Positions 24,082-31,943 of a stretch of DNA of 64,000 nucleotides are shown piece after piece. This DNA comes from Caballeronia catudaia (GTDB taxonomy: Bacteria > Pseudomonadota > Gammaproteobacteria > Burkholderiales > Burkholderiaceae). How positions within the stretch are numbered: the first letter of the stretch is position 1; the number at the start of each line of letters is the position of its first letter. The stretch covers positions 124,001-188,000 of the forward strand of contig NZ_FCOF02000005.1 of the NCBI RefSeq assembly GCF_001544755.2, in the 5' to 3' direction. The notes under the pieces were generated by a model. It ran no database searches, was not told where the DNA came from, and saw nothing but the letters and a program-made list of their open reading frames with translations. The translations under genes were made by a program, and so were the position numbers.

Positions 24082-25983
24082 TCATTCGGCGTCCGAGCGT
24101 TGCCTGAGCAACGCGGCGAGCGCCTCGATCGTTCTATGTTCGAACACTTCCGCCACGGTGAGCCGGTAGTCCGGCTTGAGGCGCGCGACGACCTTGACGG
24201 CAAGGAGCGAGTGCCCGCCAAGGGAAAAGAAGTCACGATCACGATCGATGTCGGCGACACCGAGCACGTCTCGCCAGACGTCGGTCAAGCGGCGCTCCAA
24301 AGCGTCGATCGAATCGCTGTCGCTGTCGCTGCCGGGCCGGACGGTGACCGTGTCGTGAGACACCGGCAGCGCAAGAAGGGCCTTACGGTCAGCCTTTCCG
24401 TTCGTGGTCAAAGGCATGGCCGGCATGATGACGAAATGCGCCGGCACCATCGTCTCCGGCAGCATCTGCCGCAACGACGTCCTGCATCGTTCGTGGAAGG
24501 ACTGAAACCCGGATTTTTCCGCGATGGGTTCTCGCAGCGTGATGTAGGCGACCAGACGTTCATCGTCGCTGCCGAAATGGCGGACCAGGACGACAGCGTC
24601 TCGAACGGCCGCGAAGGCGGCGACCTGAGCTTCGATTTCACCGAGCTCGATTCGCATGCCGCGCAGCTTGACCTGCTGATCGACCCGGCCGAGGAACATC
24701 AACGATCCGTCACGGCGCAGGCGCACCAGGTCGCCGGTTCGATAAAGTGTTCCGCTGGCGGAGAACGGATCGGGAACGAAGCTGTCGGCGGCTTTCACAG
24801 GCTGATTGATGTAGCCGATACCCGGCGCGACGCCGCCGATGTAAAGCTCGCCGGACTCGCCTTCGGGCGCGATGCGGCCTCGTTCGTCGAGTATGTAGAG
24901 CGCGACGTTCGCCATCGGTTGTCCGATGGGGATTTCACGGTCCTTGGGCGTGCGCGTGCAGCTCCACCAGGTGACGGCAAGCGATGCTTCGGTCGGGCCG
25001 TAGAGGTTGTAGACCCGCACGTCGAGCCGCGCGAAGATCTGATCCAGCAACGCCGCCGTGAGCGTTTCGCCCGCGCAGGTCACGACGCGCAGGCTGTCGC
25101 ACGCGCCAGGCTCCAGTTCGGACATGAACACGGACATCATCGAAGGGACGAAATCGGCGTGCGTCACCCGATGACGGTCGATGAGATCGATCAGGTAAGG
25201 TATGTCGCGCGCGCCGCCTTGCTTCGCGATGACCAGATCGGCGCCGCACAGCAATGGCGCAAAAATTTCCCAGATGCACACGTCGAAGGAAATGGGCGTC
25301 TTGAACAGCACGCTCGCGCCGATGCCGAGTTCGTAGGCCTCGATGCCCCACAGCAGACGGTTGCGGATGCCCGCGTGTGTCAGGATCGCGCCTTTCGGCA
25401 TGCCGGTCGATCCAGAGGTGTACATCACGTAAATCACGTCGCTCGTCAGGCACGCGATGCGGGGATTGTCTTCCGCATAGCCCGCAATGGCGTCGGCCGA
25501 AGCATCGATGTTCAGCATGCGCCCGGTCCGGTCCGGACATAGCGCTTCGGTCGCGTCATTGCATAGCAACAGCTTCGCAGCGCAATCGCGCGCGACGAAC
25601 TCAAGACGCTCGCGCGGAAGAGCCGGATCGAGCGGCACGAAGGCCGCGCCGGTCTTCAGGACGGCAAGAAGCGCGACGATGAGTTCGACGCAAGGCTCGA
25701 AGCACACCGCAACGAGATCCCCGCGACCGACGCCGTGATCCAGCAGCCACCGCGCCATCTGATTGGCGCGCGAGTTGATCTGCGCATGACTGACCGCCGC
25801 ATCGAGAAAGCGGACCTGTCCCGCGCGAGGGTTGCGACGCAGGCTGTCTTCGAAAATTTCGTGAACGACGCCGGGATGAGGGAACATCCGTGTGGGTCCG
25901 GTGCATGCCGAATGCCCGGCGCGAAACGTCGAGGATGTTGCGTCGTTGGCCGCGGGCAACGCGGTGTCCGATTCTTGGTGCAT
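24082..25983 (-). CDS. Free-standing NRPS adenylation-carrier (A-PCP) protein
   Basis: A 633-residue protein with one adenylation domain (about 30-530) and one peptidyl carrier domain (about 550-625). Core motifs: YVMYTSGSTGMPKGA (A3), YNLYGPTEAS (A5), GELYIGG (A6), YRTGDLVR (A7), the A8 block GRVDQQVKLRGMRIELGEIE, and NGKADRKAL (A10 lysine). The phosphopantetheine serine is S592 in DFFSLGGHSLLA. No condensation, reductase or terminal thioesterase domain is present. Aligning by hand to GrsA gives the specificity residues D-V-W-D-T-A-L-L-A(-K), not a code I recognise; the acidic residue at position 278 hints at an amine side chain. Confidence 0.92.
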   Translation of the reverse strand: MHQESDTALPAANDATSSTFRAGHSACTGPTRMFPHPGVVHEIFEDSLRRNPRAGQVRFLDAAVSHAQINSRANQMARWLLDHGVGRGDLVAVCFEPCVELIVALLAVLKTGAAFVPLDPALPRERLEFVARDCAAKLLLCNDATEALCPDRTGRMLNIDASADAIAGYAEDNPRIACLTSDVIYVMYTSGSTGMPKGAILTHAGIRNRLLWGIEAYELGIGASVLFKTPISFDVCIWEIFAPLLCGADLVIAKQGGARDIPYLIDLIDRHRVTHADFVPSMMSVFMSELEPGACDSLRVVTCAGETLTAALLDQIFARLDVRVYNLYGPTEASLAVTWWSCTRTPKDREIPIGQPMANVALYILDERGRIAPEGESGELYIGGVAPGIGYINQPVKAADSFVPDPFSASGTLYRTGDLVRLRRDGSLMFLGRVDQQVKLRGMRIELGEIEAQVAAFAAVRDAVVLVRHFGSDDERLVAYITLREPIAEKSGFQSFHERCRTSLRQMLPETMVPAHFVIMPAMPLTTNGKADRKALLALPVSHDTVTVRPGSDSDSDSIDALERRLTDVWRDVLGVADIDRDRDFFSLGGHSLLAVKVVARLKPDYRLTVAEVFEHRTIEALAALLRQRSDAE

Positions 25984-26082
25984 GAGTGAACTAGCCAATG
26001 TGTTTGCGTGAAGGAATGGCAAGCGGGAACGACAGGCAGAACCTCGAGCGGAACAGCGAGCCGATTCATGTGACGCGGCCGA

Positions 26083-27672
26083 TCACGAAAGGAAAAACTC
26101 TGCGGATCCGTACAGGCGTTCGGCGGGTATGCCGTTCGCACGACACTGCTCGATGAGTTTTCCGGACTCGACGATCGGCGGCGAATGCGGCGAATACCTG
26201 ATGCTCATCACATGATTGAGCCAGGGTTCCTGCCCCATGGCGTACACGTACAAGCGTCCGGGGCGCAGAAAGTGGATCATTCGCGACACCATGGCGGCGT
26301 CCGAACCGCTCAGCGTTCTTTCCTCATCCTTCGCGCGTTCGAGCGGCAGCGCCATGAGCGGCCCGTAAAGCCAGGACAGCGGAGCGCCATCGCACTCCAT
26401 GCCGATGAACAACGCATCCACGGCGCCGACCAGTGGCGCAAGCCTCTGATAGATCATTGGCTCGATATTGCGGGAATCCGCGCCCAGGAGAATCTTCTTG
26501 CCGTTAAGCGTGACGAGATAGGCAGTCTTGCTGTCGATCCGAAGGTCGCTATGTTCGCCGAGGAAAGGCAGCGGAAGAATCGAGCCGCCCTGCAAAGTCA
26601 ATTCTTCGAGCATGTCGACGGAGCGGACATCGGCGAAACCAATCGTGCGCAGCATCAGGCTCAGCGATGGATCTTGCAATGTTCCGGGACTCGTGTTCGG
26701 CACCAGTATCGTTCCGACCCGATGACGAAGCTGAAGCAGCGTCTCCAGCATCACGTGGTCCTGGTGATTGTGCGTGATCAGAACGTAGTCGATGAACTCG
26801 GGAAGGTCGAGGTAGGTGTAGCGCAGCAACGCGGACGGATAGTCGTAGCTCACGACCGGATCGACGAGCACGCTCAAGCTTTCTGTTTCGATGAGCACGC
26901 AAGCATGTCCGAAATAGCGCACTCGGACGGATTTGCCAGAATGCCGTGCGGCGCGTCGCGGTGCGTGATCGGTGAAGAGCTTGCCGATGATCGCATCGGC
27001 CGATCCGGTGTCGCCGAACAGGCTCAGCACCTCGTCCACATCGGCGGCGGCCGTGCGCATCGAGAAGAGTTTGTCGATCAGTTTCGAGCGAAACGGAGCT
27101 TGCGCGAACAGGGTGCGAGAATCGTCGAGTCTCGGCGTGCTGAGCACGAACTTTCGCGCGTCGTGGTCGGTCGGAGAAAATGCCAGGCTCTGCAACGATT
27201 CGTCGTAGCACTCGGCGCGGTACATCAGGGCTTCGAGATATCTGACCGAGGCGCGATGATGACCGTCGTAGACGAGTTCGACGAGACCCTTGAGCGCGCC
27301 TGACACGCGTGCGTAAAGAGGCTCCAGCGAGCCGCCGCCGCCATGTCTGTCGAGCAGCGCGTTCAGGGCTTCGATGGCCGAAGCCAGTTCGATCTGTCTT
27401 GCGCATCGGATCCGGGTCGTTTCCAGGAGTTCGTGCACTTCGTCGGTGCGCGCGCCGTCATAGTCGAGAAACGGTCCGCCAAGCAGATTTGGATCCGACA
27501 CGGCGTCGGCATGCACGGCCGGTTCCAGCACGTAGGATTCCATGATCGGCACATGACGCCTGACGATATTGAGCGCGCATGGAGCGGGCGAGATGAGGTG
27601 AGGCCACGCGTACCAGCGGGCGACGAGCGGCTCCATCTGCACGGATGGCTTGAGATAGCGCAGCCTGGACAC
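26083..27672 (-). CDS. CmlA-type di-iron beta-hydroxylase (metallo-beta-lactamase fold)
   Basis: A 529-residue protein at first sight an MBL-fold hydrolase, but with a long N-terminal domain (about 1-245; KPSVQMEPLVARWYAWPHL) like that of CmlA, the 532-residue chloramphenicol-pathway enzyme that hydroxylates the beta-carbon of a PCP-bound amino acid. The putative metal ligands H301, H303, D305, H306 (THNHQDH), E373 (LGEHSDL) and D399 (LLGADS) lie exactly four residues before the CmlA residues H305, H307, D309, H310, E377 and D403. The glutamate in place of the usual MBL histidine marks oxygenases. GTG start overlapping the decarboxylase stop by one base; the A-PCP gene next to it is the natural partner. 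Confidence 0.9.
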   Translation of the reverse strand: MSRLRYLKPSVQMEPLVARWYAWPHLISPAPCALNIVRRHVPIMESYVLEPAVHADAVSDPNLLGGPFLDYDGARTDEVHELLETTRIRCARQIELASAIEALNALLDRHGGGGSLEPLYARVSGALKGLVELVYDGHHRASVRYLEALMYRAECYDESLQSLAFSPTDHDARKFVLSTPRLDDSRTLFAQAPFRSKLIDKLFSMRTAAADVDEVLSLFGDTGSADAIIGKLFTDHAPRRAARHSGKSVRVRYFGHACVLIETESLSVLVDPVVSYDYPSALLRYTYLDLPEFIDYVLITHNHQDHVMLETLLQLRHRVGTILVPNTSPGTLQDPSLSLMLRTIGFADVRSVDMLEELTLQGGSILPLPFLGEHSDLRIDSKTAYLVTLNGKKILLGADSRNIEPMIYQRLAPLVGAVDALFIGMECDGAPLSWLYGPLMALPLERAKDEERTLSGSDAAMVSRMIHFLRPGRLYVYAMGQEPWLNHVMSIRYSPHSPPIVESGKLIEQCRANGIPAERLYGSAEFFLS

Positions 27673-28967
27673 TATCCGCGCTCCGCGATGGCGGCGATCG
27701 GCAGGTCGATCTCATTCTGCGTCATCTGTTCGAGGCTTTGTCTTCGGCGAATGACTTCGAACTTGCCGGGCGCAAGCCTGAGCACCTCGGGCGCTTCCGG
27801 ATAGGAGTTGAAATTTTTGACGCTCATGCTCGCTGCATAACCGCCCGCTCGTTCCACGACGACGAAGTCGCCTGGTCTCGCGCATCCCATCGATTGCGGA
27901 AGTATGTCTTCCGCGTCACCCGGCATCGGTGTCAGCGTGTCGCCGGCGATGCAGCAGTGCCCGCTCACGACGTAGTGCTCGGGGCCGCCTCTCGGCGCGT
28001 CGTCCAAAGGCACGGTGACGAGTGGATGCACGGCGCCGTAATACGAAGGCCGCATGAGTTCGCTGAGCCCGCTGTCGAGCTTCAAAAAGGTGTAGCCGGC
28101 AGGCCCGGTGTCGACCTTGTCGATGACGCGTGTGACGAGCGAACCCGCCAGCGCCGCGAGTGCGGTGCCGGGTTCGAGCTCCAGCAGGAGCTTTCGACCA
28201 TGAGAGGCCGCGAACGCCGTGAGCCGTTGAGCGATGCGGGCTGCCATCGCCCGGTGATCGTATTGCGGATCATCGCGTAACGCCGCGATGCGATAGCCGC
28301 CTCCAAGATCGAGTGTGGTGACGCCCGGGATTCGCGCGGCCAGGGCGAGCGCGAGGCCGACCGTGTCTTCGAGCACGGACGATTCATGACCCGAGCCGAT
28401 ATGAAAATGCAATCGTTCGATCGACAGCCGGTGTGCCGCCGCGATCTCGAGAGCACGGTCGACCTGCTCGATCCAGATGCCGAAGCTCGAGTGGGCGCCG
28501 CCGCTCGTCAGCTTTCTCACGAGTCCGGAGCCGAAACCCGGATTGATGCGCATGGAGACGGCCGCGCCGGGAAATGCCCGGCCATACGCGTCGAGCTGGG
28601 CGAGCGAGCCCGCATCGAAGCGCATGCCCTCGCGGCAAAGTTCCTCCCAGCCCGACGACGCTTCCTGAGCGGTCATCAGAATCTTGTCGGCGGCGATTCC
28701 CGCGCCGATCACGCGGCGCGCTTCCCAGACCGAACTCACATCGAAGTGAGCGCCCAGTCGATCGAATATCTTCAGGATCGAGCGATTCGGATTGGCCTTG
28801 ACGGAATAGCGAATGACGAGGCCGTTGGCATGGGGCAGGTCGGCGAAGTAGCGGAATCTCCGTTGCAGGGTTTCAAGGTCGTAGACGAAGCAAGGCGTGC
28901 CGAACTGGCCGGCGATCTGCGCCACTTCGTGCGCAGTCAGGAATTTGAGCGACTCGATGTTGTTCAA
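27672..28967 (-). CDS. PLP-dependent fold-III decarboxylase (LysA-like, altered active site)
   Basis: A 431-residue protein of the alanine racemase/ornithine-DAP decarboxylase fold: PLP lysine K57 in RYSVKANPN, LHFHIGSGH, LDLGGGY, and the dimer-interface C338/C339 with GDTL. Two diaminopimelate-decarboxylase hallmarks are changed: EPGR becomes EPGT (T268) and the C-E-S-G-D motif becomes C-C-I-A-G-D, removing residues that handle the distal end of DAP. It probably decarboxylates a different amino acid or a conjugate, as BtrK and SbnH do in other pathways (inference). TTG start with AGAGG upstream. Confidence 0.85.
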   Translation of the reverse strand: MNNIESLKFLTAHEVAQIAGQFGTPCFVYDLETLQRRFRYFADLPHANGLVIRYSVKANPNRSILKIFDRLGAHFDVSSVWEARRVIGAGIAADKILMTAQEASSGWEELCREGMRFDAGSLAQLDAYGRAFPGAAVSMRINPGFGSGLVRKLTSGGAHSSFGIWIEQVDRALEIAAAHRLSIERLHFHIGSGHESSVLEDTVGLALALAARIPGVTTLDLGGGYRIAALRDDPQYDHRAMAARIAQRLTAFAASHGRKLLLELEPGTALAALAGSLVTRVIDKVDTGPAGYTFLKLDSGLSELMRPSYYGAVHPLVTVPLDDAPRGGPEHYVVSGHCCIAGDTLTPMPGDAEDILPQSMGCARPGDFVVVERAGGYAASMSVKNFNSYPEAPEVLRLAPGKFEVIRRRQSLEQMTQNEIDLPIAAIAERG

Positions 28968-29040
28968 GGTATGGCCTCTTGATGTGGCGAGCGTCGATGC
29001 AAAACGATGCGACGCGGTACAAGACGGTGTGGCGGCGAGC

Positions 29041-30072
29041 TCAGCGATCCATGCAGGCCTGATTCAAGTCCTGCCTGATGCGGCCCGACAGAATGTCCCT
29101 GTATAGCGACCAGTAAGAAGGTTCGACCACGGCGATGCGGCCTTCGATCAGCTCGTGTAGAGCCTTCACGTTGCACATCGGCACGCCGTGATGAAAATGA
29201 TGCGCCGTGTGGAGATCATTGCCGTTGACATACCAGTGCACGAGCCGCGACGTGCGTATTGTTCGCGTATTGGAAAGCACGTCGGGTTGCGTCATCGTGT
29301 TCAGCCCGAAATGCTCGGGCATCTCGATCATGAAGTGAACGCCTTCCGATATAAGGAGTGCGGGAACCCACCAGGCGAGCACGAACAGCATCGCGAGACG
29401 CGTGGAGTAAAAGGAACCTGCGACGGCCGCGACGAGCAACACGAAATAGAACACGTACTCCTGCTTGATTTCCCTGCCGGCCTTGGCCTTGTCGACGCCG
29501 GGCACCGGCTTGCCGATGAATGCGCATAGCAGGACGCGCGCAACGCGCTTGTAGCGGCTCAAGTCGAAGAACGCGCGCGTGAAGCCCGCGATGGAGTCGA
29601 GATTGGAGAAGCGGTAATTGAAATGCTCCAGATTACGCGGCGTGCCCAGATACGCGTGATGCCGAAGATGGTCGTATCGATAATGCGCATTCGAACTGAT
29701 CATGAACACGCCGCAAGCGATCCCGAACGCCCGGTTCAATGAAGGTGATCGAAAGGCATGTCCATGCATGCACTCGTGTTGCAGCTCGATGAGATGCGCG
29801 AACAACAGGCCGTTCACGACGATCGCGAGAATCGTCGTCGCAGGGTTGATGTCGAGAACGATGAGGGTCGTCGCACCGGCGATCAATCCCATTGCGAGTG
29901 CGAACTTCAGCAGAAACGTGAAGGGCTTTCGCTCGAATAGCGCTGGCGGCAATGTGCGCCGGTTGTCCCTTCCAGAAATGTGAGCAAGGGGAACATCGCT
30001 ATCGTTATCGAGCCTGTCGTCGACGGGATCCTCGCTCGTGAGTGGAAAGATATGTGGCGCGCCTGATCTCAT
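29041..30072 (-). CDS. Membrane desaturase-fold oxidase, first gene of the cluster
   Basis: A 343-residue integral membrane protein of the fatty-acid-desaturase superfamily. Three histidine boxes for the di-iron site are present: H99-E-C-M-H103, H135-L-R-H138-H139 and H288-T-A-H291-H292, plus extra histidines H294/H295. Four or more hydrophobic segments surround them. Members introduce double bonds or hydroxyls. No fatty-acid genes lie nearby, so an amino-acid-derived substrate is possible; RtxC of rhizobitoxine biosynthesis is a precedent for a desaturase-family enzyme acting on an amino acid. Good ribosome-binding site (CGAGGA) before the ATG. Confidence 0.85.
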   Translation of the reverse strand: MRSGAPHIFPLTSEDPVDDRLDNDSDVPLAHISGRDNRRTLPPALFERKPFTFLLKFALAMGLIAGATTLIVLDINPATTILAIVVNGLLFAHLIELQHECMHGHAFRSPSLNRAFGIACGVFMISSNAHYRYDHLRHHAYLGTPRNLEHFNYRFSNLDSIAGFTRAFFDLSRYKRVARVLLCAFIGKPVPGVDKAKAGREIKQEYVFYFVLLVAAVAGSFYSTRLAMLFVLAWWVPALLISEGVHFMIEMPEHFGLNTMTQPDVLSNTRTIRTSRLVHWYVNGNDLHTAHHFHHGVPMCNVKALHELIEGRIAVVEPSYWSLYRDILSGRIRQDLNQACMDR

Positions 30073-30095
30073 TATATTTTTCCTCGGATCGATGT

Positions 30096-30116
30096 CTGCT
30101 TTTGCTATTTAAGCAG
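30096..30116. promoter_or_regulatory. Inverted repeat in front of the biosynthetic operon
   Basis: CTGCTT-N9-AAGCAG lies 24 nt upstream of the desaturase start in an AT-rich stretch that should contain the operon promoter. Candidate operator or hairpin; no matching regulator gene is present in the cluster. Confidence 0.3.
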
Positions 30117-30431
30117 GGGTACTTATTAAATGCCTGAGAGAGCTTATTTCGACGATGCCCCTGCGCCCTATTGGGGAATGACCTAGCAAAGATTTCAGAC
30201 AGTTCGTATTCCGGCGGCGGCCGGAAACGAAGCGGCGCAGTGATTGCCCGCACGTCAGGCGCGCTTGCCGATCGAGTCATGAGCGCCTCGGTCGCTGCAC
30301 GGCATCAGTGCTGCGTCGCACCATCGCTGTGCCCGGCTGCATCGAAACATGACGCTCATCGCGTGTGCATTGGCGGTGCATGCATCCCAAGAGCCTTACA
30401 CAGCAACGCTTTCCAGCCGATACCACGCGCG
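30117..30431. other. Intergenic region between the biosynthetic and nitrate operons
   Basis: About 315 bases between the divergent operons. The left part is AT-rich and probably belongs to the biosynthetic promoter; the right part precedes the sigma-54 element and could hold NtrC sites, which I could not identify with confidence. No coding sequence supported. Confidence 0.4.
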
Positions 30432-30447
30432 TGGCATAGCCCTTGCC
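30432..30447 (+). promoter_or_regulatory. Sigma-54 (-24/-12) promoter of the nitrate operon
   Basis: TGGCATAGCCCTTGCC: both the GG (-24) and the GC (-12) elements with exact spacing. Predicted start of transcription near 30458, four bases before the first ANTAR hairpin. Implies RpoN with an NtrC-type activator. Confidence 0.8.
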
Positions 30448-30461
30448 TTATGACTTGCCAT

Positions 30462-30535
30462 CGGATCAACGGCGATCCGCACTGAATACAGCGCCCGGCA
30501 GGTTGCAGCCATGCGGGCATCGGACAACGGCGTCC
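30462..30535 (+). promoter_or_regulatory. Tandem-hairpin ANTAR element (NasT target)
   Basis: The first hairpin (30462-30479) is CGGATC-AACGGC-GATCCG, a perfect 6-bp stem. The second (30522-30535) is GGAC-AACGGC-GTCC. Both loops are the same hexanucleotide with A at position 1 and G at 4, the recognition rule for ANTAR proteins. The second hairpin shares bases with the left arm of the terminator that follows, so NasT binding should block termination and let the operon be read when nitrate or nitrite has freed NasT from NasS. Confidence 0.8.
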
Positions 30536-30581
30536 CCTGCATTCGGCCAACCGGTCGAATGCGCGGGACGCCTTTCTTTTT
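30529..30581 (+). terminator. Leader terminator (attenuator) of the nitrate operon
   Basis: GGCGTCCC (30529-30536) pairs with GGGACGCC (30565-30572), an inner GCATTCG/CGAATGC stem extends it, and TTTCTTTTT follows. It lies only 12 bases before the transporter start codon and its left arm overlaps the second ANTAR hairpin. Confidence 0.85.
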
Positions 30582-30593
30582 GGCGGCTACACG

Positions 30594-31931
30594 ATGAACA
30601 CAGCGATGGACAAAGCCACCCGGATCGATCTCTTCAGCATGCGCGGGGCACCGATGCGCGCCTTCCATCTCACGTGGATGGCGTTCTTCGTGTGCTTCTT
30701 CGCATGGTTCGCCTGCGCGCCGCTGATGCCGCTCATCAAGCGCGAATACGGTCTCACGGCCGATCAGGTCGCGAACATCAACATCGCGGCCGTGGCGGTG
30801 ACGATCCTCGTGCGCCTCGTCGTCGGCCCGATGTGCGATCGCTTCGGCCCGCGCAAGGTGTATAGCGCGCTGTTGCTCGCGGGCTCGGCGCCGGTGCTCG
30901 GCGCGGCGCTCTCTACGGGCTACGACAGCTTCCTGTGGTGCCGTCTCGCGATCGGCGCGATCGGCGCGAGCTTCGTCATCACGCAGTACCACACGTCGGT
31001 GATGTTCGCGCCGAATGTCGTCGGCACCGCGAACGCGACGACCGCCGGCTGGGGCAACGCAGGCGCCGGCGCGGCGCAGGCCACCATCCCGCTGCTCGTC
31101 GCGGCGGCGATCGCGCTGGGCGCGGGCGAGGCGTCGGCATGGCGCGCCGCGTTGATCGTGCCGGGCCTCGCGATGCCGGTCATGGCCTACTTCTACTGGC
31201 GCTATACGCAGGACTGCCCGCAAGGCGATTTCGCGACGCTGCGCCGTGCGGGCATCGCGATCGACGGCGGCAAGAAGGGTGGCTGGCAGAGCTTCGTGAC
31301 GGCGTGCGCGAACTATCGCGTGTGGATGCTCTTCGTGACGTATGGCGCGTGCTTCGGCGTGGAAGTGTTCATCCACAACATCGCGGCGGTGTACTACGTC
31401 GATCACTTCAATCTCACGCTCGGCCAGGCCGGCCTGGCGGCGGGCAGCTTCGGCCTGCTCGCGCTGTTCGCCCGCGCGCTCGGCGGCTGGCTCTCCGATA
31501 AAGCCGCCGCGAAGAAAGGCCTCGATATCCGCGCGACGCTGCTTTTCGCGCTGATCGCGGGCGAAGGCATCGGGCTCTATACGTTCGCGCATGCGCCGGG
31601 CGTCGTGCTCGCCATTGTCGCGATGCTCGTGTTCGGGCTCTTCACGCACATGGCGTGCGGCGCGACCTACGCGCTCGTTCCCTTCATTGATCGCAAGGCG
31701 CTCGGCGGCGTGGCGGGCGTGATCGGCGCGGGCGGCAACGTCGGCGCGGTCGCGGCGGGCTTCCTGATGAAAGGCCTCGGCAACGCGCAGGCGACGCTCT
31801 CGATGCTCGGCGTGATCGTCGCGGGCACGGCGCTGTGCGCGCTCGCGGTGCGCTTCTCTCCGGAACACAAGGCGCGCGAAGCCGCACTGCGCGAAAGCGC
31901 GCTCGCAGCCAACAACGCTATCGCAAACTAG
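30594..31931 (+). CDS. narK: Nitrate/nitrite MFS transporter (NarK/NasA type)
   Basis: A 445-residue membrane protein with about 12 hydrophobic segments and the nitrate-nitrite porter features: FHLTWMAFFVCFFAWFACAPLMPLI at the N-terminus, the conserved arginine-containing VRLVVGPMCDRFGPR and GWGNAGAGAAQATIPL (nitrate signature glycines). It should bring nitrate into the cell for assimilation. First gene of the five-gene operon; 12 bp separate it from nirB. The start at 30594 has a weak ribosome-binding site; a second ATG at 30606 is possible. Confidence 0.93.
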   Translation: MNTAMDKATRIDLFSMRGAPMRAFHLTWMAFFVCFFAWFACAPLMPLIKREYGLTADQVANINIAAVAVTILVRLVVGPMCDRFGPRKVYSALLLAGSAPVLGAALSTGYDSFLWCRLAIGAIGASFVITQYHTSVMFAPNVVGTANATTAGWGNAGAGAAQATIPLLVAAAIALGAGEASAWRAALIVPGLAMPVMAYFYWRYTQDCPQGDFATLRRAGIAIDGGKKGGWQSFVTACANYRVWMLFVTYGACFGVEVFIHNIAAVYYVDHFNLTLGQAGLAAGSFGLLALFARALGGWLSDKAAAKKGLDIRATLLFALIAGEGIGLYTFAHAPGVVLAIVAMLVFGLFTHMACGATYALVPFIDRKALGGVAGVIGAGGNVGAVAAGFLMKGLGNAQATLSMLGVIVAGTALCALAVRFSPEHKAREAALRESALAANNAIAN

Positions 31932-31943
31932 AAAGGTCACGTC

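Noticed and set aside
26083..27672. Reading the MBL-fold gene as a beta-lactamase or general hydrolase
   Set aside because: The CmlA-like N-terminal domain, the E373 ligand and the NRPS context fit an oxygenase much better.
29041..30072. Calling the cluster a rhizobitoxine locus because of the RtxC-like desaturase
   Set aside because: No RtxA-like bifunctional enzyme is present and the cluster has A-PCP and CmlA-type genes that rhizobitoxine synthesis does not need, as far as I know.
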